Shown here one piece after another: positions 1 through 10,883 of a stretch of DNA of 27,739 nt. Numbering within the stretch: position 1 is the first letter of the stretch; every line of letters starts with the position of its first letter. The notes below the pieces were generated by a model. The model made no database searches. It was not told the DNA's origin and saw nothing but the letters and a program-made list of their open reading frames with translations. The stretch is taken from the NCBI GenBank assembly GCA_021464525.1, contig JADRCO010000716.1, positions 1-27,739 on the forward strand. The letters run 5' to 3'. The DNA is from Rhizophagus sp. LPA8_4_AMF. Taxonomy: Eukaryota > Glomeromycota > Glomeromycetes > Glomerales > Glomeraceae. The position numbers and the translations under genes were made by a program.

Positions 1-2718
1 CCACAACAGCCTATTTTAATGTTAGCTCCTATGTATTTTACTAAACTCAATTAATTAATATATTTACTAAGCTCAATCAATTAAAATAGTTTATATTTAT
101 TAATACGCGAAACATAAATTAGTCTTTTCCTAAATCGTATTCCTATCCATACCCTAAATGGTGCATTGGAGGAAAGTATTGCAAAGCTTTCCTAAATATG
201 CCTTAAGCTGGTTCTGCAAGGAAATTTCGTGCTTAACATAGATCACGGTCTACTTGTCTGTGTTACATGCAGATCATGCAGTTTATAGACAAATCACGTG
301 CACGGACGGACGAACATTGCATGGTTGAAGCCTGAACGTAAATGTCCTCCGCATCCGCTTCGGACAACTAGTACAAAACCTGATATCGGTATTATTCATA
401 GGTTAACTCTTGGTGATGTAATTGAACTTTGCGATAACTAAAGAAATTTCGAGAATTTGATATTAAAATACCATTCACAATTTAATGTGCTAGACGTAAA
501 TTCCTTCTATAAAGAAAATATTAGATCAAACAAACATAAATATTGTCTAAGAAGTTAAATTTAGATAAATTTAGATACTTATAAAGATCGTCAGCTAATT
601 AAAAATATACATACTGATAAAACGAAAATATAAAGTAAATAGAACCACATTTTTTTTTTTAAATAAAATAATAAATAAATATATACTATATTTACCTATA
701 TTAGAATTTCTCACATACATATATATATTCAACTTAATCTCCACAACTAATTGGAATTAAGAATCATAAGGTGATCTACCTTCTAAATCATGGTTGATTC
801 AGGGTTTATTCCGTGTTGAACACATTCTAATTCTCAAATTTGAAATGGAGTATTAAAGATCAGTTAATAATTGAAAAATTATTAGAATGATAATGATCAG
901 TTAATTTATATTTTCTAAAGTAATACACGATTGACGTTATTTATCTTCGGAGCCGTTTTTAATATATATTTTTTAGATTAGTTCTATACACACCTCTCTC
1001 GGTGAACGCGGCTTTAACCTGTATATATCAAGAATACTGTATTACCGAAGTACCAAATATACAACTTTACGTGGAATATTAACTGAAGTACTTTCGCAAT
1101 ATTTTACGAAAAAATAAAAAAACTAAATTAATAAATATAAAAAGGTGACATTAAGTTTTATTAGAATTATCAATAAAATCATTATATCACCAAGCCACAA
1201 TCCGGAAAATACTTTCAATTGAGCTATAAATGGTAAAGCCGAAATTTTAAGCATAAAATAAAAAAAAAACAAAAAATACAAACAATTCATTTATCCGAAA
1301 TGTACATTGAGAATGAGATGGGAATCTTTATCCTGAGTATGTACCGAGTCAACAAATCTCATTGTTAATTTAGTATTATTATTTGTTTTCCCCAAAAATG
1401 AAATTATATTTCATTACTAATTAAGAATCTATTTATAGACTAACGTGTATTTTATAAAAATATTGTTTATATTATCTTTTACAATGGCAAAATTTTTTTG
1501 TTGAATTAATTTAAATTTAAGGGGATGCTCAAGATCAATTTATTATATGTATTAAACTGCATATTTAATTGCTGCGTCTTTAATATGCACGGTTTTTTTT
1601 AAATTAGAAAACACAAATATGCATGATTACGTTATCATTTTTTTTTATTGCTTCTTTACAATTATTGATTTCTCGCGATTCATCTTTAATTGCGAAATCA
1701 TAGATCATGAGAATAAAAGATTTTAGAAAATCTATTTATCGTGTAATAAACAGGTTTTTAAAAAGAATTTCAGATGAGTCATAATCACAAAAACTTGTGC
1801 GTCCAAAAATCCTGTTAATTTACGATCAATTTACTTTTTTATGAAAAAAAAGAATTTTTTTAGAATTCTACATGCGATTTTGTAAAATTATTTATTTGCG
1901 CACACACACACAAAAAAAAAAAGGATTTACTTTGTTACATGCTCAACGTTAAACAAGTTGAATTTGTAGAAATTTTATTACACTTTTCAGCCAAAATACT
2001 TAAAAATACTTATCATGATTTATCTAATATTTGTATTTTGTAATAATTTTTTTATGCGCAAATGTTTCATCTCAATAAAAGATGTTGATCATCAAATCAT
2101 TTTTTCTTTCTAAAAATCAATATTTATAATATACTTTTACGATCAACATTGATATTAAAGATAAACCTTATATAATTTTATCGGCTGATTTCACATTTTT
2201 TTTTTTTTACTTATGAAACAATCAACGCAGTGCCTCATAATCATAATTTAACTATATTTATATTTGAAATAAATAAATATTACTGTAAATATGCTTTTTA
2301 ATAGCGAAAACAAAAGAGCGCCCAATTTGTTGATCTGTGACGTCATTTATGAAACACTATTACATGTGCATTCCTGAATCCTGATGATGAAACATAAAAT
2401 GTTTCAAATGAAATTTAAACGAGAAACGAGAAATTTTACACATCTTTATCGTTTATTGTTATTATACCTCTGTTTAATCATTTTAAATTTTATAGATCAC
2501 ATCTTCCTTTACTTTTTTTTAAAGCTTTTTTTTTAGTATTTCGAGCGTTCAATTAAACGAGTTGGGTAATAAAAGTGAACGGTCCTATTGACTAGATGAT
2601 TATAATCTCCATGATTAGTATAATCCATGAGAGAATATCACGGTTTAAAACATTTAAATTATTTAAAATTCTGGTATTGAAAAAATGTTCATTTAATAAA
2701 ATTATTAAACATTCTCTA
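1..2718. other. Gene-free AT-rich stretch
   Basis: I see no reading frame of useful length on either strand. The stretch consists of AT-rich sequence broken by poly(A)/poly(T) runs, for example near 650, 1260, 1911 and 2200. A short diverged direct repeat of about 25 bp built on TTTACTAA-GCTCAA occurs at about 35-84. The interval 200-370 is visibly less AT-rich than its surroundings, but it shows no frame and no RNA gene that I can recognise. Confidence 0.6.
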
Positions 2719-3690
2719 TCATTTATATAACTTATTTATTTCCCGTACGTTAGTTAATAAGAATAGCGAGGGGTGTGATTGGATCCGGTTCTAGTCGAAA
2801 AACAGCTAATTCCATAGATATTGTAATTGGTTCAGAGTGCGATACTGGTTCCTTTATTTTATCAAGTTTATACTACGTTAACGGATACTATTATTCATAA
2901 TGAATCGTAATAAGATTGTTGTATGATAAAATAAATGATTTTATATCATTTACTTATTTCCCGTACTTTAATAAGGATAGCGAGGGGTGCGATTCTGGTC
3001 GAAAAACTGGAACGAAGCTAATTCTATAGATCCATACTAAATTCTAACTGGTTCGGAGCGCAATACCGGTTTACTACGTTAACGGACAATATTCATAACA
3101 AATCATAATAAGATTGTTGTATGATAAAATAAATGATTTTATATCATTTACTTATTTTCCCGTACTTTAATAAGGATAGTGAGGGGCGCGGTTCTGGTCG
3201 AAAAACTGGAACGAAGCTAATTCCATAGATCTATTCTACTGGTTCGGAGTGCGATATCAGTTCCTTTATTTTATCAAGTTTATACTAACGTTAACGGATA
3301 ATATTCATAATAAATCGTAATAAGATTGTTGTATGATAAAATAAATGATTTTATATCATTTACTTATTTCCCGTACTTTAATAAGGATAGCGAGAGGTGC
3401 GGTTCTGGTCGAAAATCTGGAACGAAGCTAATTCTATAGATCCATAACTGGCTCGGAGCGCAATACCGGTTTACTACGTTAACGGACAATATTCATAACA
3501 AATCGTAATAAGTTTGTTGTATGATAAAATAAATGATTTTATATCATTTACTTATTTTCCGTATTTTAGTTAATAAGAATAGCGAGGGGTGTGATTGGAT
3601 CCGTTCTGGCCGAAAAACTGGAACATTTAATTCTTATATTACGTTAACGGATAATATTCATAATAAATCTTAATAAGATTGATGTATGAT
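2719..3690. repeat. Five-unit tandem array with alternating unit types
   Basis: Five head-to-tail units begin at about 2719, 2943, 3141, 3353 and 3541, with lengths of about 224, 198, 212, 188 and 150 bp (the last is truncated). Each carries the order CCGTACTTTAATAAGGATAG, GCGAGGGG, GGTCGAAAAACTGG, ACGTTAACGGA and GTTGTATGATAAAATAAATG, with small changes. Units 1 and 3 contain an extra segment with TTTATTTTATCAAG and end in TAATGAATC/TAATAAATC. Units 2 and 4 lack that segment and share GCGCAATACCGGTTTAC. This makes an A-B-A-B-A' arrangement with a higher-order period of about 410-420 bp. Each junction holds an imperfect palindrome (ATGATAAAAT...ATTTTATATCAT). No reading frame runs through it. 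It is non-coding satellite-like sequence. Confidence 0.9.
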
Positions 3691-5456
3691 TTATTGCTTA
3701 ATTGTTTACCCGATTATATTATAAATTACAATGAGGCAATTATGCTTCAATCGAATAATTAATACTACTAACACTAAATGATTAGCATACATATATATAC
3801 TGTATATAGATATTGTCTACCGAGCTGGCAGTTCTGTGTCCAAGCCGAGTCACTCCTTATACCTTTATCATATTAAACCTGTTAATTTAAGGATAAATTT
3901 GGCTTCGATTAACGAAATACAAATCTGGGAAGAAAAAAATTTTGCATTATTTAACATCATTGACTAATTTGTTCTGATTTCAACTATTTCGATTACTTTG
4001 TACCCCCTCAAATTTTATATTATATGTTTCCAAAACTATTATACGTATTTTTATTTTTAGCCCAACCCAAAAAAAGAAATAAATTTTTTTTCTAAATTTC
4101 GTAAACAATTTACGGAAGAAAAAGAAGAAAATGAAAAAAGTTTTTTAATGTTCTTTTAGTATAAAATCTTTCTTTAAGATTTATTTGACTTGAAAAATTT
4201 GGTCTTTGTACAATTAAAATTTCTTTTCCGCATGAATAATAAATTCTTTCCCAATTTAGTTATATGAAACTATTATACGATATTTCTCTAAAGAATCAGA
4301 ATAGAATAACGAATTTCTTTGAAAGTATTCCATGAATTTAAAAATAGTAACCATAGAAAACATGCGTAAAAAATTTAAATATTTGTTTATTAAGTTACTT
4401 CTGATAGGAATTGTAACTTTTCTAAGAAAAAGGGAAAAAAAAACAAATTCAGTTAGAACGACGGACTGTGCTGGGTTAACCAGGTAATAAAAGAATATTC
4501 CCTAACTTCAAGAATATTCCCCAACTTCTAAACAATGAAGAAAAATATTTTGTTCTCATGCTAAATTTGGTGATTTTTTTAAAAAAAAGATTTTCCTAAA
4601 CAATGAAATTTTAACTTAATACGGGGTTATGATCAAATTACAAAATGAACTTTTTTTATAGAAAGGCCGTACTTTATTGATCATCATAGCGCATGTCTGA
4701 CAGTCGGAGTAGTTCGTTAATAAATTTTTTTTTTTTTGATATTCTTCAAATAACCAAACCATCATTTTTTTTATCAAATTCTTTGATCTTATAAATAATT
4801 TATTAGTATTAGTATGAGAATTGCGTATCTATGACATAATTTGGTTTTATTATTTTAATTTGTACATAAAAAAAAAAAAAAAATTTTTTTCTTACTTTAG
4901 TTACTTATTAAGAATGAATAATCTTTGTTGCCATTTCCAAATTTGGTTAGAGCCAGAGCCAGATTTTATCACTTAATTCATTTTATCACACAACTTTGTA
5001 AGGATTGCCTTTTTATTTTCGAAGTTTTTAAATATATAAAAGGTATCCCTTGACTTTGTTATTATAAATAGATTTTTTTTTTATATTATTATAATACTAA
5101 GGCTCGGAATTGATTTTCCCAATAATTAAATAAATATATTTTAATATATATAAATTATTATTTAATTACTTATTACCAATTTTTTAAATATAAATAGTCC
5201 GTTTAATCAAATTCTAGCCCTGACTTTGAAAACTTTAAACGCATTCCTAAATTGTAAATCAAGCAAATTTATTTATTACTTTTTTTAATTATTTAATATA
5301 TATATGCATATATTTATGAATATATAATATATATGTATGTATAATTTTGAATGTATATATGTATAATATATATAATAATCAAAATTTTTTTTATCAAACA
5401 AATAATTTAAATCATTCAAATCATTCATCACTTTGTTGAAATTAATTCAAAAATTC
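3691..5456. other. Gene-free AT-rich stretch upstream of HMG gene 1
   Basis: No supportable gene. The sequence is dominated by poly(A)/poly(T) runs (for example 4725-4740 and 4868-4890) and, at 5290-5385, by TATATA-rich microsatellite-like sequence with GTATGTATA variants. Confidence 0.6.
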
Positions 5457-5465
5457 TATATATAA
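5457..5465 (+). promoter_or_regulatory. Possible TATA element of HMG gene 1
   Basis: TATATATAA lies about 154 bases before the ATG at 5619. Between it and the start codon are pyrimidine/poly(T) blocks, then poly(A). In sequence this AT-rich, a TATA match has little weight alone; position relative to the gene is the main argument. Confidence 0.25.
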
Positions 5466-5618
5466 CCAGTTTTCGGTTTTTTTACAATTTTTTTTTTTTA
5501 TATCGAGGACAAAAAGTTCTTTTTCATTTTTAAATTTTTTTTTTCGTGTCCTTGTGTCCTTCAGTTTTTTTCAAAAAAAAAAAAAATTTAAAAAATTTTT
5601 TCACGTTTTATTCTCGAT

Positions 5619-6638
5619 ATGGCCGCAAACCGAAATTTACCTAGCAAGCAAGATATTTTAAATCATTATGATGAATATATTGATGAAATAAACGAAACCG
5701 TTGGCTCGTTACTTAATGCGATTAAAACTGGCGTTATCTCGAACGCAAACGAATACCTACCGAAATCCGAAAAAAAGAACGGTCAAGCCAAAAGGCCACC
5801 CAATTCTAACATATTATGTTCGAATCAACTCATGAATTTTGGTGTCAGAAAGATTGCTAAAAATATTTGCGAAAAACATGATTACAATAAACAACGAATA
5901 ATGGTAATATCAAGACAATTCACGGGAAGAATTTGGCAAGAAAAAATTTCTGATGATACAAAAAAATATTTCGATAACTTAGCTCATGAAGTCAATAAAC
6001 TTCATAAGCTAAAATATCCGGGTTATAAATTAGTAAAGTCCAAAAGACGAAATAAAAAATTTACCATTAAACAATACGATACGACAACTAAAGTAAATAA
6101 ACCCAGACGAGGAAAAAATTTGCCTGTGAAAAATAAAGCAGTATCTTTACCATCCGAGGACGCCGAAGTCGAAGATGAATTTCCCTCGGATCAAGTTGTC
6201 ATGCCGCTCTCTGCTTCACCGCCACCGCGCTCAGACGAAGATGAATTTGCCTCGGATCAAGTTGGCATGTCATTCTCATCTGATACACAACTTTTTCCCG
6301 AATATTTTTCACCACTTACAATTTCGAAAGTAAATCAACAAACTAATTTCCCGACTTCTTTCCCGTTACCTAATCAATCATCAATTCAACCAGTAGCTTC
6401 TCGCCATAACGTTCAAATATCAAATCCTCAATTTAATTTTATTCATTCGAATATCCAAACGTGGCTTACACCAACTTATAGCTCAATTAGTGATGTTAAT
6501 CTCCCCACATTTGAGACGCATCCTTCACCTTCACCTTTATGCGAAGATCAAATTCAAAATATTGAGAAGTATAATAAATATAATGCTGAAATATTATCTT
6601 CTATAATTCAGCAGCAATCATCCTACACAGATTATTAA
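5619..6638 (+). CDS. HMG-box (MATA_HMG-type) protein, gene 1
   Basis: This is an intronless 339-residue frame. Residues about 58-140 form one HMG box: it opens with RPPNSN, has IS followed by a tryptophan at W106, then KKYF-NLA-EVNKLH, and closes with YPGYKLVKSKRR. This is the plan of fungal mating-type/sex-locus HMG boxes, which bind the DNA minor groove and bend it. A basic stretch (KSKRRNKK) follows the box and could serve nuclear import. The rest is low-complexity, rich in Ser, Pro, Asn and Gln. It contains a duplicated acidic motif, EDEFPSDQV and DEDEFASDQV, 22 residues apart. The first box helix (ILCSNQLMNFG) departs from the usual FILFR pattern. The start at 5619 is the first ATG of the frame, after a poly(A) leader. 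Targets are unknown. A role in mating is only inferred from the family; other HMG regulators are equally possible. Confidence 0.88.
   Translation: MAANRNLPSKQDILNHYDEYIDEINETVGSLLNAIKTGVISNANEYLPKSEKKNGQAKRPPNSNILCSNQLMNFGVRKIAKNICEKHDYNKQRIMVISRQFTGRIWQEKISDDTKKYFDNLAHEVNKLHKLKYPGYKLVKSKRRNKKFTIKQYDTTTKVNKPRRGKNLPVKNKAVSLPSEDAEVEDEFPSDQVVMPLSASPPPRSDEDEFASDQVGMSFSSDTQLFPEYFSPLTISKVNQQTNFPTSFPLPNQSSIQPVASRHNVQISNPQFNFIHSNIQTWLTPTYSSISDVNLPTFETHPSPSPLCEDQIQNIEKYNKYNAEILSSIIQQQSSYTDY
6171..6269 (+). repeat. 33-bp in-frame direct repeat inside HMG gene 1
   Basis: The segments 6171-6203 and 6237-6269 share GAAGATGAATTT-CCTCGGATCAAGTT and stand 66 bp (22 codons) apart. They encode the acidic peptides EDEFPSDQV and EDEFASDQV, separated by a Pro/Ser linker (SASPPPRS). 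This is a small internal duplication downstream of the HMG box. Confidence 0.85.
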
Positions 6639-7697
6639 TTAATTAATTATAAGTACATTCAATTTATTTTTTTCTTATGTACACTATAATTTTAAAAAAA
6701 CCAATAATAGTGTATAATAACGCATATAAATAAGCCTTATATTTCATTTCCGATTCCAAACCTTCATTCACCTTTTTTATATAGAGAAAAAATAAGAAAT
6801 CAATATAAAAGAAAAAAAAAATTATCATACAGTTATTTTCTTCGACTTTCGAATTCGATGTACTTATAATGAACGCGAAAAAAAAAAAAATTTCTTTTTT
6901 TCATCCTACAAATCATTCATATTTTAAAAAAATCATTATATCCAAAAATAAAATAAAAATTTTATTCAATTTCAGCAATGATCATATTTTGTCAAACTTT
7001 GAGTTCAATTTATCGTAATCTTTTTTTTTTAACTATCGCGTGCATTTTTCGATAAAATTCTCTTTTACAGAGTTCCTAGTACCGTAAAGCTCTAAGTAAG
7101 AGTGTTCCAGCATATAGAGCATATAGCGAAGTTTAATGAACACAATGTGATTAATCCCTTTCTCGTTTGAACAACCACAATAACATGATACTTACATACA
7201 ATACTAAATTTAAGTTACGCGGAAATTGCAAAAATGGTTATCATTAGTCAATTATTATATTCTTAATTTTTATTTATTACAGGTATCGTGGGAGAAAGCA
7301 TGAATTTAAAAAATTTTTTACTTGAAATAAAAAAAAATAAAAGGTGAAGATTTACAGAAACATTCTACAATTAACGTATTATATATATGCGTAATTAACA
7401 TATTATAAATGCATATTGTAAATGCGTATTTGTAGATGATAAACCTGTTTATCATCACGAAAAAACATTGATAATGATAGTACGCTAATTAAACTATTTA
7501 AATTATCAATTGCTCCGCAAGATCTAAAATCGATTGATAACATACATGATATTTTAAAGTTCGACCTTCTTCTTTTGGTCATCGCGCACGAATTATTATT
7601 ATGTTCGTTACCAATTATATACAGTATTATCATCGCACTCACTATCAATTAATCTTGATAAAAAATCATAGTTAACATATTTGAATTATCGCAACAC

Positions 7698-7744
7698 TCA
7701 TTGGTTCAAATCGAACAAAGAAAAAAACTGTTTCGAACCAATGA
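7698..7744. repeat. Inverted repeat (hairpin)
   Basis: A perfect 10-bp pair, TCATTGGTTC at 7698-7707 and GAACCAATGA at 7735-7744, is followed inward by partial pairing of GAAC with GTTT. The spacer is A-rich. It could be a cruciform or the trace of a tiny inverted-repeat element; function is unknown. Confidence 0.5.
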
Positions 7745-7874
7745 TTTTTTTTTCAGAATCGACACTAGGCTTATTTGAACTTACCTTTCCTAAAAAATAA
7801 TTTAACGTTTTAAATCATGAGAATTTTTTTGTAATAAAATATTTATGTAATAAATTATTAGTAAATATTTGTAT

Positions 7875-7883
7875 ATATAAAAT
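7875..7883. repeat. Left target-site duplication of the MULE
   Basis: ATATAAAAT directly precedes the element's GGGTC end and is repeated exactly at 10036-10044. Nine base pairs is the length most typical of Mutator-like elements. Confidence 0.85.
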
Positions 7884-8000
7884 GGGTCGCGTTTAACTCA
7901 CCGACAATCTTTTCACAGACAATCATTTCACCGACAAACGTTTCACCGACAAACGTTTCACCGACAGGATCATTTCACCGACAGGTCATTTCACCGACAT
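7884..8000 (+). repeat. Left terminal inverted repeat of the MULE, with subrepeats
   Basis: After GGGTCGCGTTTAA come seven tandem units of 13-17 bp based on TTTCACCGACAAACG. Variants end in ACAATC, ACAAACG, ACAGGATCA and ACAGGTCA, and one unit has CACAGAC in place of CACCGAC. Repeated subterminal motifs are commonly transposase-binding sites in DNA transposons; that role is inferred here. Confidence 0.9.
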
Positions 8001-8051
8001 GTGAAATTTTATTAAAGACTGAATATATATTTTTTTTTAAAAAAAATTTTT

Positions 8052-8172
8052 TTAATATTGTCCTTATTTAGTAATTATTAATATGTACATAGCCATTTAA
8101 TTTTTTATTTTATGAATATAAAATTTTATTAATATTGTACTAATTTAGTAATTGTTAATATGTACATAGCCA
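8052..8172. repeat. 44-bp direct repeat in the MULE leader
   Basis: Segments 8052-8095 and 8129-8172 match almost completely. Both carry TTAATATTGT, TTTAGTAATT and TTAATATGTACATAGCCA, with a period of 77 bp. They lie between the left terminal repeat and the transposase start, so they could belong to its promoter or 5' leader. Confidence 0.85.
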
Positions 8173-8308
8173 CAAATTTTTTTATTGCCGTATAACACAA
8201 TTATTGTATAAGAATATAAATAATATATACATAAACGGAAAGTATAAATTGTTAAATCTCTTTTTTTACTATCATTTTCGTTAAATCTTCATCTTTTTTC
8301 TAAAAAAA

Positions 8309-9748
8309 ATGGATATTTGCGAAGTTATTCCTTCTATTCGTAATAAACATAAAATTAATGTTCATGGCTTCATTATGGTCAAAGATAAAAATAGAAATAA
8401 TACATACTATTGGTACTGTGAAAAGCGAGATATGTTAAAATGTAAAGGACGAGCAACTACAATTTTAAGTGAAGATCAGCATTATCTTGTAAAAGCTACT
8501 GATCATAATCATGCTGCTGTAGCCAGTCGCGCTAAAGTTATAAAAACTATCAATTTGTTAAAAGAAAGGTCTCAACAAACAAATGACAAACCTGCCCAAG
8601 TTATCCAAACTATTGTAGCTGGTACTTCCCAAGATGTCTATCCATATCTTCCTACACGTGATGCTCTTCGTCAAACCATCAAACGAGTTCGACATATTGA
8701 TTATCCAATAGAACCACAATCATTAATTCAACTTAGCATCCCTGAAAATATGCGAAAAACCTTAAATGGTTCAGATTTTTTAGTCAGAGATTTAACTATA
8801 GGTGAAGAAAGAATGTTGATCTTTACGACTTCTTCCAATATTAATTACTTAGCACAATCACATTTCTGGCTTGCAGATGGTACTTTCAAAACAGTACCAA
8901 CAATTTTTAAGCAATTATACACAATACATGGAAGCATCGGAAGTAATGAAAACTCACGAATAATGCCATTAGTATATGCATTAATGTCCTGTAAAACTGA
9001 AGAAGTTTATAGTGCCTTGTTTCAAGAATTAATTGACTTCGGTGATGAACATGAAATTGATCTACAACCGCAGTTCATTATAACTGATTTTGAAATTGCC
9101 ACAATTAAAGCCATACGTGCTGAGTTCCAAGAAACTCAAAATAAAGGCTGCCACTTCCATTTATCACAAAACATTTATCGCAGAGTGCAACAATTTGGCC
9201 TGGCAGTTCAATATGGAACTGATGAAAACTTCAGTTTACTCATCCGACATATTCCAGCTCTGGCTTTTTTACCTTACAATGATATACCATCAGCATTTGA
9301 TGAGTTAAAGAACATCATGCCAGAGGAAGCCAATAGCATTATGGAGTGGTTTGAAATTTATTACATCCGTGGTAAAGTACGACGAACAACCAGAAGTGGA
9401 AATGTAGTTCGTTCAGACCCACTTTTTCCACCCTCAATTTGGTCGATCACAGACAATATTGAGCATATGTTGCCCAGAACTCAGAACATCGTAGAAGCAT
9501 GGCACAGAAGATGGAATACATTAGTGGGCCATGCTCACGTAGGTGTCTTTAAAATCATTAAAGAAATACAATATGAACAAAATCAAGTTGAAAATGATAT
9601 AGAGGCAATTTTACGAGGAGCACCCCGACCTCCTCAAAAAAAAAAGGATCGGGAACGAGAAATTCGAATTCAAACGATTTATAATGACCGGGAAAATAGA
9701 GAAGTTGTTGATTTCCTTAGGGGAATCGCACATAATCTATCATTTTAG
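8309..9748 (+). CDS. MULE transposase with N-terminal FLYWCH-type zinc finger
   Basis: This is a 479-residue protein with no internal stop. Residues about 18-68 form a FLYWCH-like finger: YYWYC with C37, then CKGRATT with C45, and a closing DHNH with H66 and H68. The MULE catalytic core follows. The first Asp is D190 in FWLADGTFK, the second is D260 in FIITDFE, and the Cys-x-x-His signature GCHFH (C281, H284) comes about 20 residues later. The likely third acidic residue is E396 in NIVEAWHRRWN. The C-terminal part is basic (PPQKKKDRERE), fitting DNA binding. The enzyme would cut and rejoin the element's ends by the DDE mechanism of the Mutator superfamily. The start is the ATG at 8309, about 310 bases inside the left repeat. 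An AATAAA at 9781 follows the stop codon. Confidence 0.94.
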   Translation: MDICEVIPSIRNKHKINVHGFIMVKDKNRNNTYYWYCEKRDMLKCKGRATTILSEDQHYLVKATDHNHAAVASRAKVIKTINLLKERSQQTNDKPAQVIQTIVAGTSQDVYPYLPTRDALRQTIKRVRHIDYPIEPQSLIQLSIPENMRKTLNGSDFLVRDLTIGEERMLIFTTSSNINYLAQSHFWLADGTFKTVPTIFKQLYTIHGSIGSNENSRIMPLVYALMSCKTEEVYSALFQELIDFGDEHEIDLQPQFIITDFEIATIKAIRAEFQETQNKGCHFHLSQNIYRRVQQFGLAVQYGTDENFSLLIRHIPALAFLPYNDIPSAFDELKNIMPEEANSIMEWFEIYYIRGKVRRTTRSGNVVRSDPLFPPSIWSITDNIEHMLPRTQNIVEAWHRRWNTLVGHAHVGVFKIIKEIQYEQNQVENDIEAILRGAPRPPQKKKDREREIRIQTIYNDRENREVVDFLRGIAHNLSF

Positions 9749-9904
9749 CTTAATTTTTGCTCAAAATAGATTATTTTTTCAATAAATGTATTTTATGTTA
9801 TTATTTTATTATACTTAATAAAAAATTCAAATGTTTTACATAATAAAATATCGTGGTTATAAAAAAAATTCTTTTTTTGAATAGTTTTGTACAGACAAAA
9901 TAAA

Positions 9905-10035
9905 ATGTCGGTGAGATGATTGTCGGTGAAACGTTTGTCGGTGAAACGTTTGTCGGCGAAGTAACCCTGTCGGTGAAACGTTTGTCGGTGAAACGTTTGT
10001 CGGTGAAATGATTGTCGGTGAAATGACCCAGACCC
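9905..10035 (-). repeat. Right terminal inverted repeat of the MULE, with subrepeats
   Basis: Read on the minus strand, it begins GGGTCTGGGTCA and continues with eight tandem units of the same TTTCACCGACAAACG family. One unit is changed to TTCGCCGACAAACG, and one is lengthened with ACAGGGTTAC. Left and right ends match in their first five bases and in unit order, not as one perfect inverted repeat, so unit number has probably changed independently at each end. Confidence 0.9.
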
Positions 10036-10044
10036 ATATAAAAT
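10036..10044. repeat. Right target-site duplication of the MULE
   Basis: ATATAAAAT follows the terminal GACCC and is identical to 7875-7883. Confidence 0.85.
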
Positions 10045-10883
10045 ATAGATAATATTTTAACGTTTGTGATTATTACAAAGGTCGGTATTTGCCGAACTTG
10101 TCAGATTGGTTTGAAGTTTTATAATTTATTAATTCATGTAATATATATTATTATAATAAATTACTAACCACAATCAGAAATTTAAACAATGTCATCGAGT
10201 GATGATCTAATTTATATATACATAGAGATTTTATCCCATTTAAAAAAAAAAGCCCAAGTTAATAATTATTTATTAGATTCACCATTAAAATTTATCGCGT
10301 TTGGTATTACTATTTTTTATTGAATATTATGTTCTTGTTTGCCTCATTTGAGAATATATGTGTTCAACATATTTTATTACTTATACAATTTCACTCATTC
10401 TCATTAGCCACCGTTTTCCGATTATTATTTACTTTAAAGTAATAAAAATTTTGATTTAATTAAACCTTAAATACCAATTTAAACAAAGTTCAATTTATTA
10501 CAAAAGTTTTACTTAAAAAATTTTTTTTTTTTATTAGTTAAAAGTTTACTTGTTTATATTTTGCAGATCTCATTCATTATTGTATAAAAAAAAAAATTTT
10601 TTTATATTAGAATCAATATCATTGTTTTTATTGAATAAATTTTTTTTTTGTGTATCGATTGAACTAGCCAAATTTTCTTTCAAATATATATAATATATAT
10701 TATATATATATATATATATATATGATAAATCTGACAAGATTTTGGTATTTAAATACGGCCTTTTCTCTCTCCTTTTTTTTTTTTTTTTTCAAGAGAACAA
10801 ATTCCCTTTTTCCTAAAAAAAAAAAAAAAAAAATATTAAATTTAAAAATTGAAATTCCTTTTAAAAACATCATTGCAAACAAT
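10045..10883. other. Intergenic region upstream of HMG gene 2
   Basis: No gene is seen. It holds a (TA)n microsatellite at about 10684-10722 and long poly(T) and poly(A) runs at about 10770-10789 and 10817-10833. These fall directly before the HMG gene and probably belong to its promoter and 5' leader. An in-frame upstream extension through the homopolymers to 10722 exists, but it reads as low-complexity Phe/Lys runs and is unlikely to be translated. Confidence 0.55.

Larger units (their letters stand above)
6639..7883. other. Gene-free stretch between HMG gene 1 and the MULE
   Basis: No supportable gene. It contains poly(A)/poly(T) runs near 6815, 6880 and 7021 and one hairpin-forming repeat (7698-7744). 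A frame of 81 codons on the minus strand (7403-7648) resembles nothing I know and has no supporting context. Confidence 0.55.
7884..10035 (+). mobile_element. Complete Mutator-like (MULE) DNA transposon
   Basis: The 2152-bp element starts with GGGTC and ends with its complement GACCC. It is bounded by a perfect 9-bp direct repeat (ATATAAAAT). Its long terminal inverted repeats, about 117 bp at the left and about 131 bp at the right, consist mostly of tandem copies of TTTCACCGACAAACG-like units. It contains a single gene, an uninterrupted MULE-family transposase at 8309-9748. All the parts an autonomous copy needs appear to be present, and the exact target-site duplication argues for a fairly recent insertion. 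Activity itself cannot be judged from one copy. Confidence 0.93.

Noticed and set aside
2719..3690. CRISPR array
   Set aside because: Units are about 190-220 bp with no short conserved repeat separated by unique spacers, and the genome is eukaryotic.
9090..9308. 72-codon frame inside the transposase gene
   Set aside because: Overlaps the catalytic core of the MULE transposase in another frame; a shadow.
9801..10037. 78-codon minus-strand frame with a repeated FTDKRFTD peptide
   Set aside because: It is the translation of the tandem subrepeats in the right terminal inverted repeat of the MULE; the 15-bp period keeps the frame open by chance.
10722..10883. N-terminal extension of HMG gene 2
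   Set aside because: It reads through (TA)n, poly(T) and poly(A) tracts and gives Phe and Lys runs. The ATG at 10884 gives a normal N terminus.
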